Assembly: GCF_000411155.1 (NCBI RefSeq)
Contig: NZ_KE150266.1
Coordinates: 1 to 64,000, forward strand
Length of the DNA stretch: 64,000 bases
Reading direction: 5' to 3'
DNA from: Gleimia europaea ACS-120-V-Col10b
Lineage (GTDB): Bacteria; Actinomycetota; Actinomycetes; Actinomycetales; Actinomycetaceae
The position numbers were made by a program, and so were the translations under genes. The notes under the pieces were generated by a model that had not been told where the DNA came from, searched no databases, and saw nothing but the letters and a program-made list of their open reading frames with translations. Shown here piece after piece: positions 8,828 to 16,893 of this stretch (position 1 is its first letter; each line of letters begins with the position of its first letter).

Positions 8828-9632
8828 TAGGTCTGCTATAGCGTTTGCCGGCGGTGTGGGTGCGGCCGCGTTGACGGCAATCATTACGAACGTGATTCGT
8901 ACAGCACCGTCGTTGCAACGCACAAACCATACGGGTGAGCAGGTTAGCCTGTCTGAGGGTATAGGGGCTGCTACCGCCCTGATTGGTTCAGCTGTGGCCC
9001 GGCGTGATTTTGCTGCGGCTACCGCTTTGGCCACGACAGCTAACGCCGGCCTCGTGGATGATATTGAGGATCTGCGCGAGGAAGCTCCAAAGGCTAAAGG
9101 CCTGGCGGGCCACTTCCAGGCTTTAAAACGTGGTGAGTTAACCACGGGTGCGGTGAAAGTGGCAGCTATAGGATCATCTGCTGCTGGCTACGCGCTGGTG
9201 CATTGTGAACGCTATGATCGCGGGTTTTACGACTGGGTGATTGATTCGATTATTGTGGCTGGTTCGGCGAACATTGCGAACCTGTTCGACCTGCGTCCAG
9301 GAAGGGCTCTAAAGGCTTGTGTCGCGTGCTCTCTGGTGGCTTCCACTGGCCGGGTGAGTCCTCGCTCGTTTGGCGCAACCTTGGGCACAATCGCCGGAAG
9401 CGCGCCCACTGATCTAGCGGGTAAGACGATGCTTGGGGATGTTGGCGCAAATGCGCTCGGGCTGCAGGTAGGTATGCTCGCGATAGTCCCGTCCTCTCGC
9501 ACTTTTAGAACAGGAATGGCCGCGCTTACACTCGGCGTAATAGCAGCGGGTGAAGTCTTGTCTTTCTCGAAGTTTATCGAAAGCTCAAAGGTGCTGTCAG
9601 CGCTCGATGAGTTGGGCGTGAAAACTAAGTAG
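8820..9632 (+). CDS. Short MraY/WecA-like membrane glycosyltransferase homologue
   Basis: The 270-residue product starts at a GTG (8820) overlapping the steB stop. It keeps signatures of the polyprenyl-phosphate sugar-1-phosphate transferase superfamily in order: VDDIED at ~79-84 (compare DDxxD), NLFDLRPGRALK at ~154 (compare NxxD) and MLGDVGANALG at ~204 (compare GDTGS). It is shorter than MraY or WecA, lacks the C-terminal histidine motif, and has a divergent N-terminus. The next gene is murJ with no gap, so a role with undecaprenyl-linked substrates is plausible. Activity and sugar substrate are unknown. Confidence 0.7.
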   Translation: MNSRSAIAFAGGVGAAALTAIITNVIRTAPSLQRTNHTGEQVSLSEGIGAATALIGSAVARRDFAAATALATTANAGLVDDIEDLREEAPKAKGLAGHFQALKRGELTTGAVKVAAIGSSAAGYALVHCERYDRGFYDWVIDSIIVAGSANIANLFDLRPGRALKACVACSLVASTGRVSPRSFGATLGTIAGSAPTDLAGKTMLGDVGANALGLQVGMLAIVPSSRTFRTGMAALTLGVIAAGEVLSFSKFIESSKVLSALDELGVKTK

Positions 9633-11255
9633 ATGGCGGCTTCGGGCGGGCGTGTAAGACTGCGGGGCGTCCTCACCGGCGCCGTGGGCGTGATCGCAAT
9701 TGCGACTCTCTCCTCGCGCTTGATTGGATTCTTGCGCTGGCTCACGCAGTCCGCTCTGGTTGGATCGGGTGCGACAGCGGGTGCCTACGCATCAGCTAAT
9801 CAGATTCCGAACATTATTTTCGAGATAGTGGTAGGCGGAGCCCTTGCTGGCATAACCGTGCCGCTACTTTCAGCGCACGTTGCGAAGGGCCGTTCCCACT
9901 ACGCTAATCGCGTGGCTTCTGCCCTCCTGTCATGGGTGACATTAATACTGGCGGTTGTGGCGGTAGTTGTATTTCTTACCGCTCCGTGGATCGCGCAGAC
10001 GCTACCTGTGCCCGCAGATACCAACGTGGCAGATCAACAGGCACTGGTGACTCGCTTTTTGCAGATTTTTGCGTGGCAAATTCCGCTATACGGGGTTTCA
10101 ATAGTTTTAACGGGCGTGTTGCAATCACACAAGAAGTTCTTCTGGCCGGCAATCGCCCCGGCACTGTCGTCCTTGACAGTGATCGCAACGTTCGTGGGCT
10201 ATGCGCTACTGAATCCTGCGCGCGACCAAGCTCCTCCTCATGCGGCTGTTGAGGTACTTGGTTGGGGCACAACCTTGGGGGTGGCGGCGTTATCATTACC
10301 GTTGTTTATCCCTGCTTATCGTGTGGGCTTTCGTTTTCGTCCCACACTGCAGCTTGAAGTCGATGAGCGGCGCCGGGCGATAAGCCTGGGGGCTTCTGGC
10401 CTGGGCGCATTGGTGGCGCAACAACTTGCGGTTGTCGTCTCGTTGTGGCTCATGCGCTCCTACGGCGCCTCGGGAACGGTGGCAGTGTTCCAGTACCTGC
10501 AAGCGGTGTACTGGCTACCCTATGCTGTGGCGGTATATCCGGTTGCAACAGCAGCGTTTCCTCTGCTTTCTGAACAGGGGGCAAACGGTTGCACAGACAA
10601 GTTCAAAGCAACGTGTGCGAGGGCGATGCAAAAAGTGCTGATTGCGGCACTGCTCGGCTCAGCTTTATTGGTCATAATGGCGCCGGTGGCGCAGGCGTTC
10701 TTCGAACTACTTACGCCTGTTCCGGGCATGGCTTCTGCCCTTACGATCATGGCTCCGGCCCTCATCGGGTTTTCTTTGTTGTTCTATGGCCAGCGCGTGC
10801 TTTACGCGCTTTCGCATCCGCGCCTGGCCTGGCTGGTGGCGGCCGTTGGTTGGGTGACGGTCGCGGCGGCGCAAGCTGTGTTTGTCCTCGTGTTCGTAGG
10901 AGCGGAAGGGGACGGCGGCGCAACTTTGCGCGCCATCAGTGGCGGTCACTCGGTTGGCATGGCGGTGGCGGCGATAGGGGTACTTGTTTCGATTCACCGA
11001 GTCACGCAGGGCCACGGCATGAGTGATCTGCTGGGAGCGGCTGCGCGCTCGCTTGTTCCACTCAGCCTCGCAACAGTGTTCGGAACCCTGGCAACAACGT
11101 ATATTTCATGTTTAGGTGAAGGTTTTGGGCACGTTCTCGCCGTGGTTGGGGCCGGCTTTGCGGGGCTCGCGATCCTCATAGGGGCGGTGTACACGTTAGG
11201 AAAGAAGTCAGTCCTTACTGGCTTGCTTCAATCCATGGAGGAAGACGACAGCTAG
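9633..11255 (+). CDS. murJ: Lipid II flippase MurJ (MviN family)
   Basis: MurJ moves lipid II across the cytoplasmic membrane. The 540-residue polytopic protein has the MOP-superfamily pattern of ~14 helices, including SRLIGFLRWLTQSALVG near the N-terminus and the family-typical ANQIPNIIFEIVVGGAL. It starts at the ATG directly after the preceding stop codon. Some actinobacterial MurJ proteins carry a C-terminal pseudokinase/FhaA-binding domain. That extension is absent here. Confidence 0.93.
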   Translation: MAASGGRVRLRGVLTGAVGVIAIATLSSRLIGFLRWLTQSALVGSGATAGAYASANQIPNIIFEIVVGGALAGITVPLLSAHVAKGRSHYANRVASALLSWVTLILAVVAVVVFLTAPWIAQTLPVPADTNVADQQALVTRFLQIFAWQIPLYGVSIVLTGVLQSHKKFFWPAIAPALSSLTVIATFVGYALLNPARDQAPPHAAVEVLGWGTTLGVAALSLPLFIPAYRVGFRFRPTLQLEVDERRRAISLGASGLGALVAQQLAVVVSLWLMRSYGASGTVAVFQYLQAVYWLPYAVAVYPVATAAFPLLSEQGANGCTDKFKATCARAMQKVLIAALLGSALLVIMAPVAQAFFELLTPVPGMASALTIMAPALIGFSLLFYGQRVLYALSHPRLAWLVAAVGWVTVAAAQAVFVLVFVGAEGDGGATLRAISGGHSVGMAVAAIGVLVSIHRVTQGHGMSDLLGAAARSLVPLSLATVFGTLATTYISCLGEGFGHVLAVVGAGFAGLAILIGAVYTLGKKSVLTGLLQSMEEDDS

Positions 11256-11264
11256 GAGGTTGTC

Positions 11265-11909
11265 ATGATTGCTGATCGCAGGGATGAAAGGCCGGTTCGC
11301 TCGCACGAACGCGTATGGACGGGCGCGGTGTTTGACATGGACGAGGACCGCGTCGAAGTAACTCCCGGAAACGTGGTGACGCGTCACTACGTGGCACATA
11401 CTGGGGCGGTGGCGGTTGTGGCTCTTCGCGAGGGGGCGGGTGACCTTGAGGTCGCATTGGTTGACCAATACCGCCACCCGGTGCAAGCCACTTTGTGGGA
11501 GATCCCGGCCGGTTTGCTTGATATTGAAGGTGAAGAGCCGGTGGAGGCCGCTAAGCGTGAGCTGTATGAAGAAGCTGATCTTGAGGCCGACACGTGGCAT
11601 ACGCTGGTCGATTATTTCACCTCGCCGGGAGGAACCACGGAGGGACTGCGGATCTTCCTAGCGCGCAATGTTAGGGAAGTTCCGGCGGGGCAGCGGTTCG
11701 AACGAACCGATGAAGAGGCCGCGATGCAGCTGCGGTGGGTTCCGATGCGCGAGGCGGTCGCGGCCATCCACGACGGCAGGTTACATAATCCCTCGGCAGT
11801 GGTGGGGATTTTGGCGGCGCAGTCTGCTCGTACGCAGGACTGGAAGTGCTTGCGTTCCGCTCACGCGCCGTGGCTCAGGTCGCCGTTCAGCCGCAAACTG
11901 CGCAACTAG
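11265..11909 (+). CDS. NUDIX hydrolase, ADP-ribose pyrophosphatase-like
   Basis: This 214-residue protein probably cleaves ADP-ribose or a similar nucleoside diphosphate derivative. The NUDIX box spans ~83-105 with GLLDIEGE...AAKRELYEEA. The usual glycine after EEA is replaced by D. The ATG follows TAGGAGGTTGTC, 9 nt after murJ. In Mycobacterium an ADP-ribose pyrophosphatase (Rv1700) closes the same neighbourhood; the pyrG that precedes it there is absent here. Confidence 0.88.
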   Translation: MIADRRDERPVRSHERVWTGAVFDMDEDRVEVTPGNVVTRHYVAHTGAVAVVALREGAGDLEVALVDQYRHPVQATLWEIPAGLLDIEGEEPVEAAKRELYEEADLEADTWHTLVDYFTSPGGTTEGLRIFLARNVREVPAGQRFERTDEEAAMQLRWVPMREAVAAIHDGRLHNPSAVVGILAAQSARTQDWKCLRSAHAPWLRSPFSRKLRN

Positions 11910-11945
11910 CTCGGCAGCAACTGCCGTAGTGCCGGAGCAAATAAA

Positions 11946-11981
11946 GTGCGCGGTGCCGTTATTAGAACGGGAACCGCGCAC
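11946..11981. terminator. Bidirectional hairpin between convergent genes
   Basis: GTGCGCGGT...ACCGCGCAC is a perfect 9-bp outer stem, with an inner CCGTT/AACGG pairing. It sits between the NUDIX gene (+) and the small Cys protein (-). On the minus strand it is followed by TTTATTT, so it is strongest as terminator of the minus-strand gene. Confidence 0.75.
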
Positions 11982-11992
11982 CGCTGAGTTGA

Positions 11993-12115
11993 TTAGTTCT
12001 CGTTGCAGGTGCACCAGTCAGAGTCGGCAACCATCGCCTTCACCTCATTGACGTGCTGTCCGCAACCGGTCCAGGTAGTCTTGCCACACTTTGCGCAACG
12101 AATCGGGCTACACAT
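11993..12115 (-). CDS. Small cysteine-rich zinc-ribbon-like protein
   Basis: This 40-residue protein begins MCSPIRCAKCGKTTWTGCG and ends DWCTCNEN. It has six cysteines and a histidine (CxxCGKTTWxGCGxH), a pattern found in a widespread family of tiny uncharacterised actinobacterial proteins. The ATG is preceded by TTAGGAG. Metal binding is likely from the Cys pattern but unproven. A palindrome with CsoR-type half sites lies in its putative promoter (12211-12228). Confidence 0.8.
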   Translation of the reverse strand: MCSPIRCAKCGKTTWTGCGQHVNEVKAMVADSDWCTCNEN

Positions 12116-12200
12116 GTATGCTCCTAAGCTCGGGGATTCTTCTGTTCAGCCTTATCCTTTTCTGGGAGTTCTTTCGGACTCATCCTCTAAAGTCCCAAAA

Positions 12201-12228
12201 TCATATCAGATATACCCCTAGAGGTATA
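12201..12228 (-). promoter_or_regulatory. Extended -10 promoter overlapped by a CsoR-like palindrome
   Basis: On the minus strand TGATATGAT gives an extended -10 (TG-N-TATGAT) ~90 nt before the small Cys gene. Directly upstream, at 12211-12228, is the near-perfect palindrome TATACCCCTAGAGGTATA. G-tract half sites of this shape (TACCCC/GGGGTA) are typical of CsoR-type copper or persulfide sensors. The placement over the -10/-35 spacer fits repression. The regulator is not in this window. Confidence 0.5.
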
Positions 12229-12319
12229 GGACTTTCGGGTGGTGTTGGCGGGTGTGGCTCTTCTCGCCTGTCGAAACGGCCTCTCTTCGCGCATTATTGG
12301 GTGTGATCTGCGGCGCGGT

Positions 12320-12380
12320 GCAACATTTGGTCTATTACGTAATGAAGATGTTGCTTAAAGAAGGTAGACTTGCAAAAGTC
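12320..12380 (+). promoter_or_regulatory. suf operon control region with nested dyads
   Basis: Three inverted repeats precede sufR. GCAACAT (12320-12326) pairs with ATGTTGC (12348-12354). Between them ATTACGTAAT (12334-12343) is a perfect palindrome. GACTT-GCAA-AAGTC (12367-12380) overlaps a candidate -10, TAGACT (12365-12370). SufR proteins autorepress the suf operon, so one of these is probably the SufR operator. Which one cannot be decided by eye. Between here and the upstream palindrome (12229-12319) I see nothing. Confidence 0.5.
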
Positions 12381-12432
12381 GGTTACAAGAAGCAACACCG
12401 GCGTGCGAATAAGGCCTTGAAGGGAGGGCGCC

Positions 12433-13146
12433 TTGGCAGAACCAGTAGATCAGGGGACGCGCGAACTCGTCCTCGACCTCATAGTTGAGAAGGGCCCGGT
12501 AACGGCCTCAGTTATCGCTAAAATTCTAGGACTTACAACCGCTGCGGTGCGCCGTCATATCACTACTTTAGAACAGTCTGGGCAGATCGCTGAACGGGAG
12601 CAGCCGCAATCGACAAGGCGGTCGCGCGGCCGTCCGGCCAGACACTACATTGCTACCGACGTTGCTCATGAACGTCTGCATGATAGCTATTCGGAAATTG
12701 CAACGAGGGCAATGTCTTACCTCGCGCAAACTGCCGGGGTAGAAGCGATCGAGAACTTCGCTGCGGTTCGCTCTCGTGAAATTGAGCGCAAGTATGCGCC
12801 CGTGGTGCGCGCTGCGGGACGAGATCCGAGGGCGCGCGCGGTAGCGCTTGCAGACGCCCTGACTCAGGATGGCTACGCGGCGAGCGTGCGCGACGTTGGG
12901 GGCGGGAACTTCGCTATTCAGCTGTGCCAGGGGCACTGCCCAATCCTGGGGGTAGCTGAAGAATTCCCGCAGTTATGCGAGGCAGAGACACAGGCGATTG
13001 GACGCCTGCTAGACGTGCACGTGCAGCGACTTGCCACTTTGGCAGGGGGCGAGCATGTGTGTACGACGCACATTCCAGTTGCGGCGCTGACCCGAAGAAA
13101 CGGCTGGCGTCACGGTGGAGATCGAATGCAAGAGCGTTCGAATTAG
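12433..13146 (+). CDS. sufR: SufR, Fe-S cluster-sensing repressor of the suf operon
   Basis: This 237-residue regulator has an N-terminal winged HTH (residues ~15-55, including [18 protein letters not shown]). The C-terminal sensor has cysteines at 165, 169, 182 and 210 (CQGHC...C...HVC), the spacing used by SufR to hold an Fe-S cluster. It is homologous to Rv1460. The TTG start at 12433 is set by AGGGAGG 5 nt upstream. It is first in the suf operon, so the clustered form should repress its own transcription and that of sufB-T. Confidence 0.93.
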   Translation: MAEPVDQGTRELVLDLIVEKGPVTASVIAKILGLTTAAVRRHITTLEQSGQIAEREQPQSTRRSRGRPARHYIATDVAHERLHDSYSEIATRAMSYLAQTAGVEAIENFAAVRSREIERKYAPVVRAAGRDPRARAVALADALTQDGYAASVRDVGGGNFAIQLCQGHCPILGVAEEFPQLCEAETQAIGRLLDVHVQRLATLAGGEHVCTTHIPVAALTRRNGWRHGGDRMQERSN

Positions 13147-13156
13147 GAAGGAACTA

Positions 13157-14605
13157 ATGACCACTACAACGAAAGTTGAACGAGGTGAAGACAAGCCGCG
13201 CACCGATGACGAGATCATCGACTCAATTGGTGCGTACCAGTACGGCTGGCACGATACCGACGTGTACGGCGCCAACGTAGAGCGTGGCTTAACTGAAGCT
13301 CTTGTTCGTCATATTTCGAGCATTAAGGAAGAGCCCGAGTGGATGCTTGAGCGCCGCCTCAAGGGATTCAAGGCATGGGAGCGGAAACCGATTCCCAAGT
13401 GGGGCCCAAACCTTGATGACATCGATTTCGATTCGTTCAAGTACTACGTTCGCCCCTCCGATCGTCCGGTAAGCTCGTGGGATGACCTACCTGCGGAAAT
13501 TAAGGACACTTACGAGCGTCTTGGCATTCCGGATGCGGAGCGTAAGCGTCTGATTGCGGGTGTGGCCGCCCAGTATGAGTCCGAGGTTGTCTACCAGCAA
13601 ATCCAGGAGGACTTGGAGAAGCAGGGCGTTATCTTCCTCGACACTGATACGGGTTTGAAAGAACACCCGGAATTGTTCGAACGTTTCTTTGGCAAGGCTG
13701 TACCGGCAGGTGACAACAAGTTCGCAGCGCTGAATACCGCCGCGTGGTCTGGCGGTTCCTTCATTTACGTGCCGCCGGGCGTACACGTAGAGATTCCGCT
13801 CCAGGCTTACTTCCGTATTAATACCGAAGCTATGGGCCAGTTTGAGCGCACGCTAATCATTGCGGATGAAGGCTCTTACGTTCACTACGTGGAAGGCTGT
13901 ACTGCGCCGATTTACGATACGAACTCGCTGCACGCCGCGATCGTGGAGATCTTCGTTCTGAAGGATGCGCGCGTTCGTTACACCACTATTCAGAACTGGT
14001 CTAACAACGTTTTGAACCTCGTGACCCAGCGCGCGGTTGTTGAAGAGGGCGGAACGATGGAGTGGATCGATGGCAACATCGGTTCCGCTGTAACCATGAA
14101 GTACCCGGCTTGCTACCTCATGGGTGAGCACGCGCGCGGTGAGACGCTCTCCATTGGTTTCGCGGGTGAAGGTCAGCATCAGGAGACGGGCGCGAAGATG
14201 CATCACATGGCGCCCTACACGTCCTCCACCGTGGTTGCGAAGTCGGTTGCTCGTAATGGTGGCCGCGCCTCCTACCGTGGCCTCGTTGAAATTGATGAGA
14301 AGGCACACCACTCGAAGTCGAACGTCCTTTGTGACGCCCTCCTTGTTGATAAGGAGTCGCGTACCGACACGTACCCGTATGTTGACGTTCGTAACGACGA
14401 TGTAGAGATGGGCCACGAGGCCACCGTGACGAAGGTTTCTGAAGACCAGCTGTTCTACCTGATGTCGCGAGGCCTGGAAGAAAACGAAGCTATGGCGGTG
14501 ATTGTCCGCGGATTCGTGGAGCCGATCGCGCGCGAACTTCCAATGGAGTACGCGCTCGAACTTAACCGCCTGATTGAACTACAGATGGAAGGATCGGTGG
14601 GCTAA
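13157..14605 (+). CDS. sufB: Fe-S cluster assembly protein SufB
   Basis: SufB is the scaffold component of the SufBC2D complex. The product has 482 residues, the normal length. The beta-helix core carries family motifs such as [20 protein letters not shown] and the conserved C-terminal [19 protein letters not shown]. The ATG at 13157 follows AGGAAGGAACTA; an upstream in-frame start at 13115 would overlap sufR and is rejected. sufD follows with no gap. No intein is present, unlike in some mycobacterial SufB proteins. Confidence 0.97.
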   Translation: MTTTTKVERGEDKPRTDDEIIDSIGAYQYGWHDTDVYGANVERGLTEALVRHISSIKEEPEWMLERRLKGFKAWERKPIPKWGPNLDDIDFDSFKYYVRPSDRPVSSWDDLPAEIKDTYERLGIPDAERKRLIAGVAAQYESEVVYQQIQEDLEKQGVIFLDTDTGLKEHPELFERFFGKAVPAGDNKFAALNTAAWSGGSFIYVPPGVHVEIPLQAYFRINTEAMGQFERTLIIADEGSYVHYVEGCTAPIYDTNSLHAAIVEIFVLKDARVRYTTIQNWSNNVLNLVTQRAVVEEGGTMEWIDGNIGSAVTMKYPACYLMGEHARGETLSIGFAGEGQHQETGAKMHHMAPYTSSTVVAKSVARNGGRASYRGLVEIDEKAHHSKSNVLCDALLVDKESRTDTYPYVDVRNDDVEMGHEATVTKVSEDQLFYLMSRGLEENEAMAVIVRGFVEPIARELPMEYALELNRLIELQMEGSVG

Positions 14606-15793
14606 GTGTCGAACGCAATGGCTAGGGCCCATTCACACGGCGCGGGCACTCAGGCGACTTACTCGTCACGAGCGGATCGCCCCAGCTCCTTCAATCCGGC
14701 TGATATTCCGGTTCCAAATGGACGCGAAGAGGACTGGCGTTTCACGCCTATCAAGCGCATCAAGTCGCTGTTTGAAGAGTCTGGTTACGCAGAGGCAGAC
14801 CTGCCGGTTTCCGTGACTGCTCCGAGCGAGGTTTCGGTAAGCGTTGTAGACGCGAAGGACTTTGATCTAGATAGGATTTTGGCTCCGGGGGACCGCACCG
14901 CAGTTGTATCTTGGGTCCGTGCGAACTCGGTAAACCTCATTGAAATTCCTAAGGGTAAGGCTCTTTCGGAGCCCGTGTTCATCAACATCTCAAACGATGA
15001 CGAAACGCCCCGCAGTCAGCGAATCTACGTTCGCGCTAATGAGGCTAGCGAGGCCGTGGTGGTAATCAACCACAAGGGTAGCGGCAAGCTAAACCAGACC
15101 GTGGAAATCGATGCGGGGGATGGGGCAAAGCTGACGGTAGTTTCCCTCCAAGAGTGGGCAGATACCGCAACGCACGCGTCGAACCACCGCATGCGAGCCG
15201 GACGCGACACGCAGCTACGCCATGTGGTAGTCACGCTGGGCGGAGACCTGGTGCGCCTAAGTGCAGATACGGAGTTTACGTCCCCGCGCGGCAACATCGA
15301 GATGTTCGGGCTTTACTTTGTAGATACCGGCCAGCATTTGGAACACCGCCCGTTCATCGCGCATACGCAGCCGCACTGCTACTCGCGTGTCACCTACAAG
15401 GGTGCGCTTCAGGGTGATGACGCTCAAGCAGTTTGGGTCGGTGACTGTCTGATCGGCGCAAACGCTGACGGAACTGACACTTATGAGCTGAACCGCAACC
15501 TCGTGCTTTCCGAAGGGGCGCGCGCCGACTCCGTGCCAAACCTCGAAATCGAAAATGGTGAAATTGAGGGGGCAGGCCACGCTTCAGCAACGGGCCGATT
15601 TGACGACGAGCAGCTGTTCTACCTGATGGCACGTGGCATCTCAGAACGTGATGCGCGTCGCCTCGTGGTACTGGGCTTCTTCGGCGAACTGGTAAACCAG
15701 ATCGGCGTGCCTTCCGTGCAGGAGCACCTCATGGAGGCCATCGAAGCTGAACTCGAACAGGGCGGCTCGATGGACAAGCTGGTGTCGCGATGA
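14606..15793 (+). CDS. sufD: Fe-S cluster assembly protein SufD
   Basis: SufD is the SufB paralogue in the scaffold complex. The product has 395 residues. The shared C-terminal segment (FDDEQLFYLMARGISERDARRLVV) and the GALQGDDAQAVWVGDCLI motif are clear. The GTG at 14606 abuts the sufB stop. An ATG four codons in (14618) is an alternative. It overlaps the Rieske gene by 4 nt (ATGA). Confidence 0.95.
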   Translation: MSNAMARAHSHGAGTQATYSSRADRPSSFNPADIPVPNGREEDWRFTPIKRIKSLFEESGYAEADLPVSVTAPSEVSVSVVDAKDFDLDRILAPGDRTAVVSWVRANSVNLIEIPKGKALSEPVFINISNDDETPRSQRIYVRANEASEAVVVINHKGSGKLNQTVEIDAGDGAKLTVVSLQEWADTATHASNHRMRAGRDTQLRHVVVTLGGDLVRLSADTEFTSPRGNIEMFGLYFVDTGQHLEHRPFIAHTQPHCYSRVTYKGALQGDDAQAVWVGDCLIGANADGTDTYELNRNLVLSEGARADSVPNLEIENGEIEGAGHASATGRFDDEQLFYLMARGISERDARRLVVLGFFGELVNQIGVPSVQEHLMEAIEAELEQGGSMDKLVSR

Positions 15794-16116
15794 GTTTCCA
15801 AGTTGCATGCCCAGCCGATCTAGAAGCGGGCGAGGCTCGCATGGTCGAACTGACGAATGAGGCGGGAGAGGAACTTCCCATCGCGATCATTCGTGACACG
15901 GTAGGTGACTGGTATGCGATTGACGATACGTGCCCCCATGCGGACGTGTCTTTGTCCGAGGGCGATATCTCGCAAGCATGTGTGGAATGTTGGGCACACA
16001 GCGCTGAAATCAACTTAAAGACGGGAGAGGCCACGCTACCTGTGACCGAAACTGTGCGTACTTATCCCGTGAAGCTTGAAGGCCAGAACGTTCTGGTTGA
16101 TCTGGAAGTAGAGTAA
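15790..16116 (+). CDS. Rieske-type [2Fe-2S] ferredoxin of the suf operon
   Basis: This is a 108-residue soluble Rieske ferredoxin of the NirD/biphenyl-dioxygenase ferredoxin type. Ligands are visible as C48-P-H50 and C67-x-x-H70. It starts at an ATG overlapping the sufD stop. The conserved location between sufD and sufC in actinobacteria suggests it supplies electrons to cluster assembly or is an early client protein. The exact role is not established. Confidence 0.92.
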   Translation: MSFQVACPADLEAGEARMVELTNEAGEELPIAIIRDTVGDWYAIDDTCPHADVSLSEGDISQACVECWAHSAEINLKTGEATLPVTETVRTYPVKLEGQNVLVDLEVE

Positions 16117-16127
16117 GGAAAACTTAA

Positions 16128-16880
16128 ATGACTACCCTTGAAATCAAGGATCTACACGTCAGCGTAGATACCGGCGAGGAAATGAAGCACATCCTCAAAG
16201 GCGTGAACCTGACCATTAACTCTGGACAGAAGCACGCGATCATGGGGCCGAACGGTTCTGGTAAATCCACGCTTGCGTACGCGCTCGCGGGGCACCCGAA
16301 ATACCAGATTGATTCCGGTGAAGCTCTGCTTGACGGCGTGAATATTTTGGAGATGGATCCGCACGAGCGGGCTCAGGCTGGCCTGTTCCTCGCGATGCAG
16401 TATCCGGTTGAAGTTCCGGGCGTGACCGTGTCGAACTTCCTGCGTACCGCCAAGACCGCTATTGACGGCGAAGCGCCAAAGGTGCGCTCATGGGTGAAAG
16501 AGCTGAAGGAAGCTACGGAAAACTTCCGCATGGATCCGGCGTTCACCGAACGTGAGGTTAATGTGGGCTTTTCGGGCGGTGAGAAGAAACGTCTAGAGAT
16601 TTTGCAGATGGAAATGCTGAATCCGAAAATCGCTATTTTGGACGAGACCGACTCAGGCCTCGACATTGATGCGCTTCGCATCGTTTCTGAGGGCGTGAAC
16701 CGGGTGGCTGACAAGTCGAACCTCGGCGTTCTTTTGATTACGCACTACACGCGAATCCTGCGCTACATTAGGCCGGATTTTGTGCACGTGTTCGTTAATG
16801 GTCACATTGTTGACGAGGGTGGTCCGGAGCTTGCTGACCGTCTTGAAGAAGAAGGCTACGACCGCTATCTGAATAACTAG
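16128..16880 (+). CDS. sufC: Fe-S cluster assembly ATPase SufC
   Basis: SufC is the ABC-type ATPase that drives the SufBC2D scaffold. The product has 250 residues. Walker A GPNGSGKST is at 40-48, the signature is FSGGEKKRLE, and Walker B is IAILDETDSGLD. The ATG follows AAGGAAAACTTAA. It lies between the Rieske gene and sufS in one tight operon. Confidence 0.97.
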   Translation: MTTLEIKDLHVSVDTGEEMKHILKGVNLTINSGQKHAIMGPNGSGKSTLAYALAGHPKYQIDSGEALLDGVNILEMDPHERAQAGLFLAMQYPVEVPGVTVSNFLRTAKTAIDGEAPKVRSWVKELKEATENFRMDPAFTEREVNVGFSGGEKKRLEILQMEMLNPKIAILDETDSGLDIDALRIVSEGVNRVADKSNLGVLLITHYTRILRYIRPDFVHVFVNGHIVDEGGPELADRLEEEGYDRYLNN

Positions 16881-16893
16881 TCCGGAGATTTTG

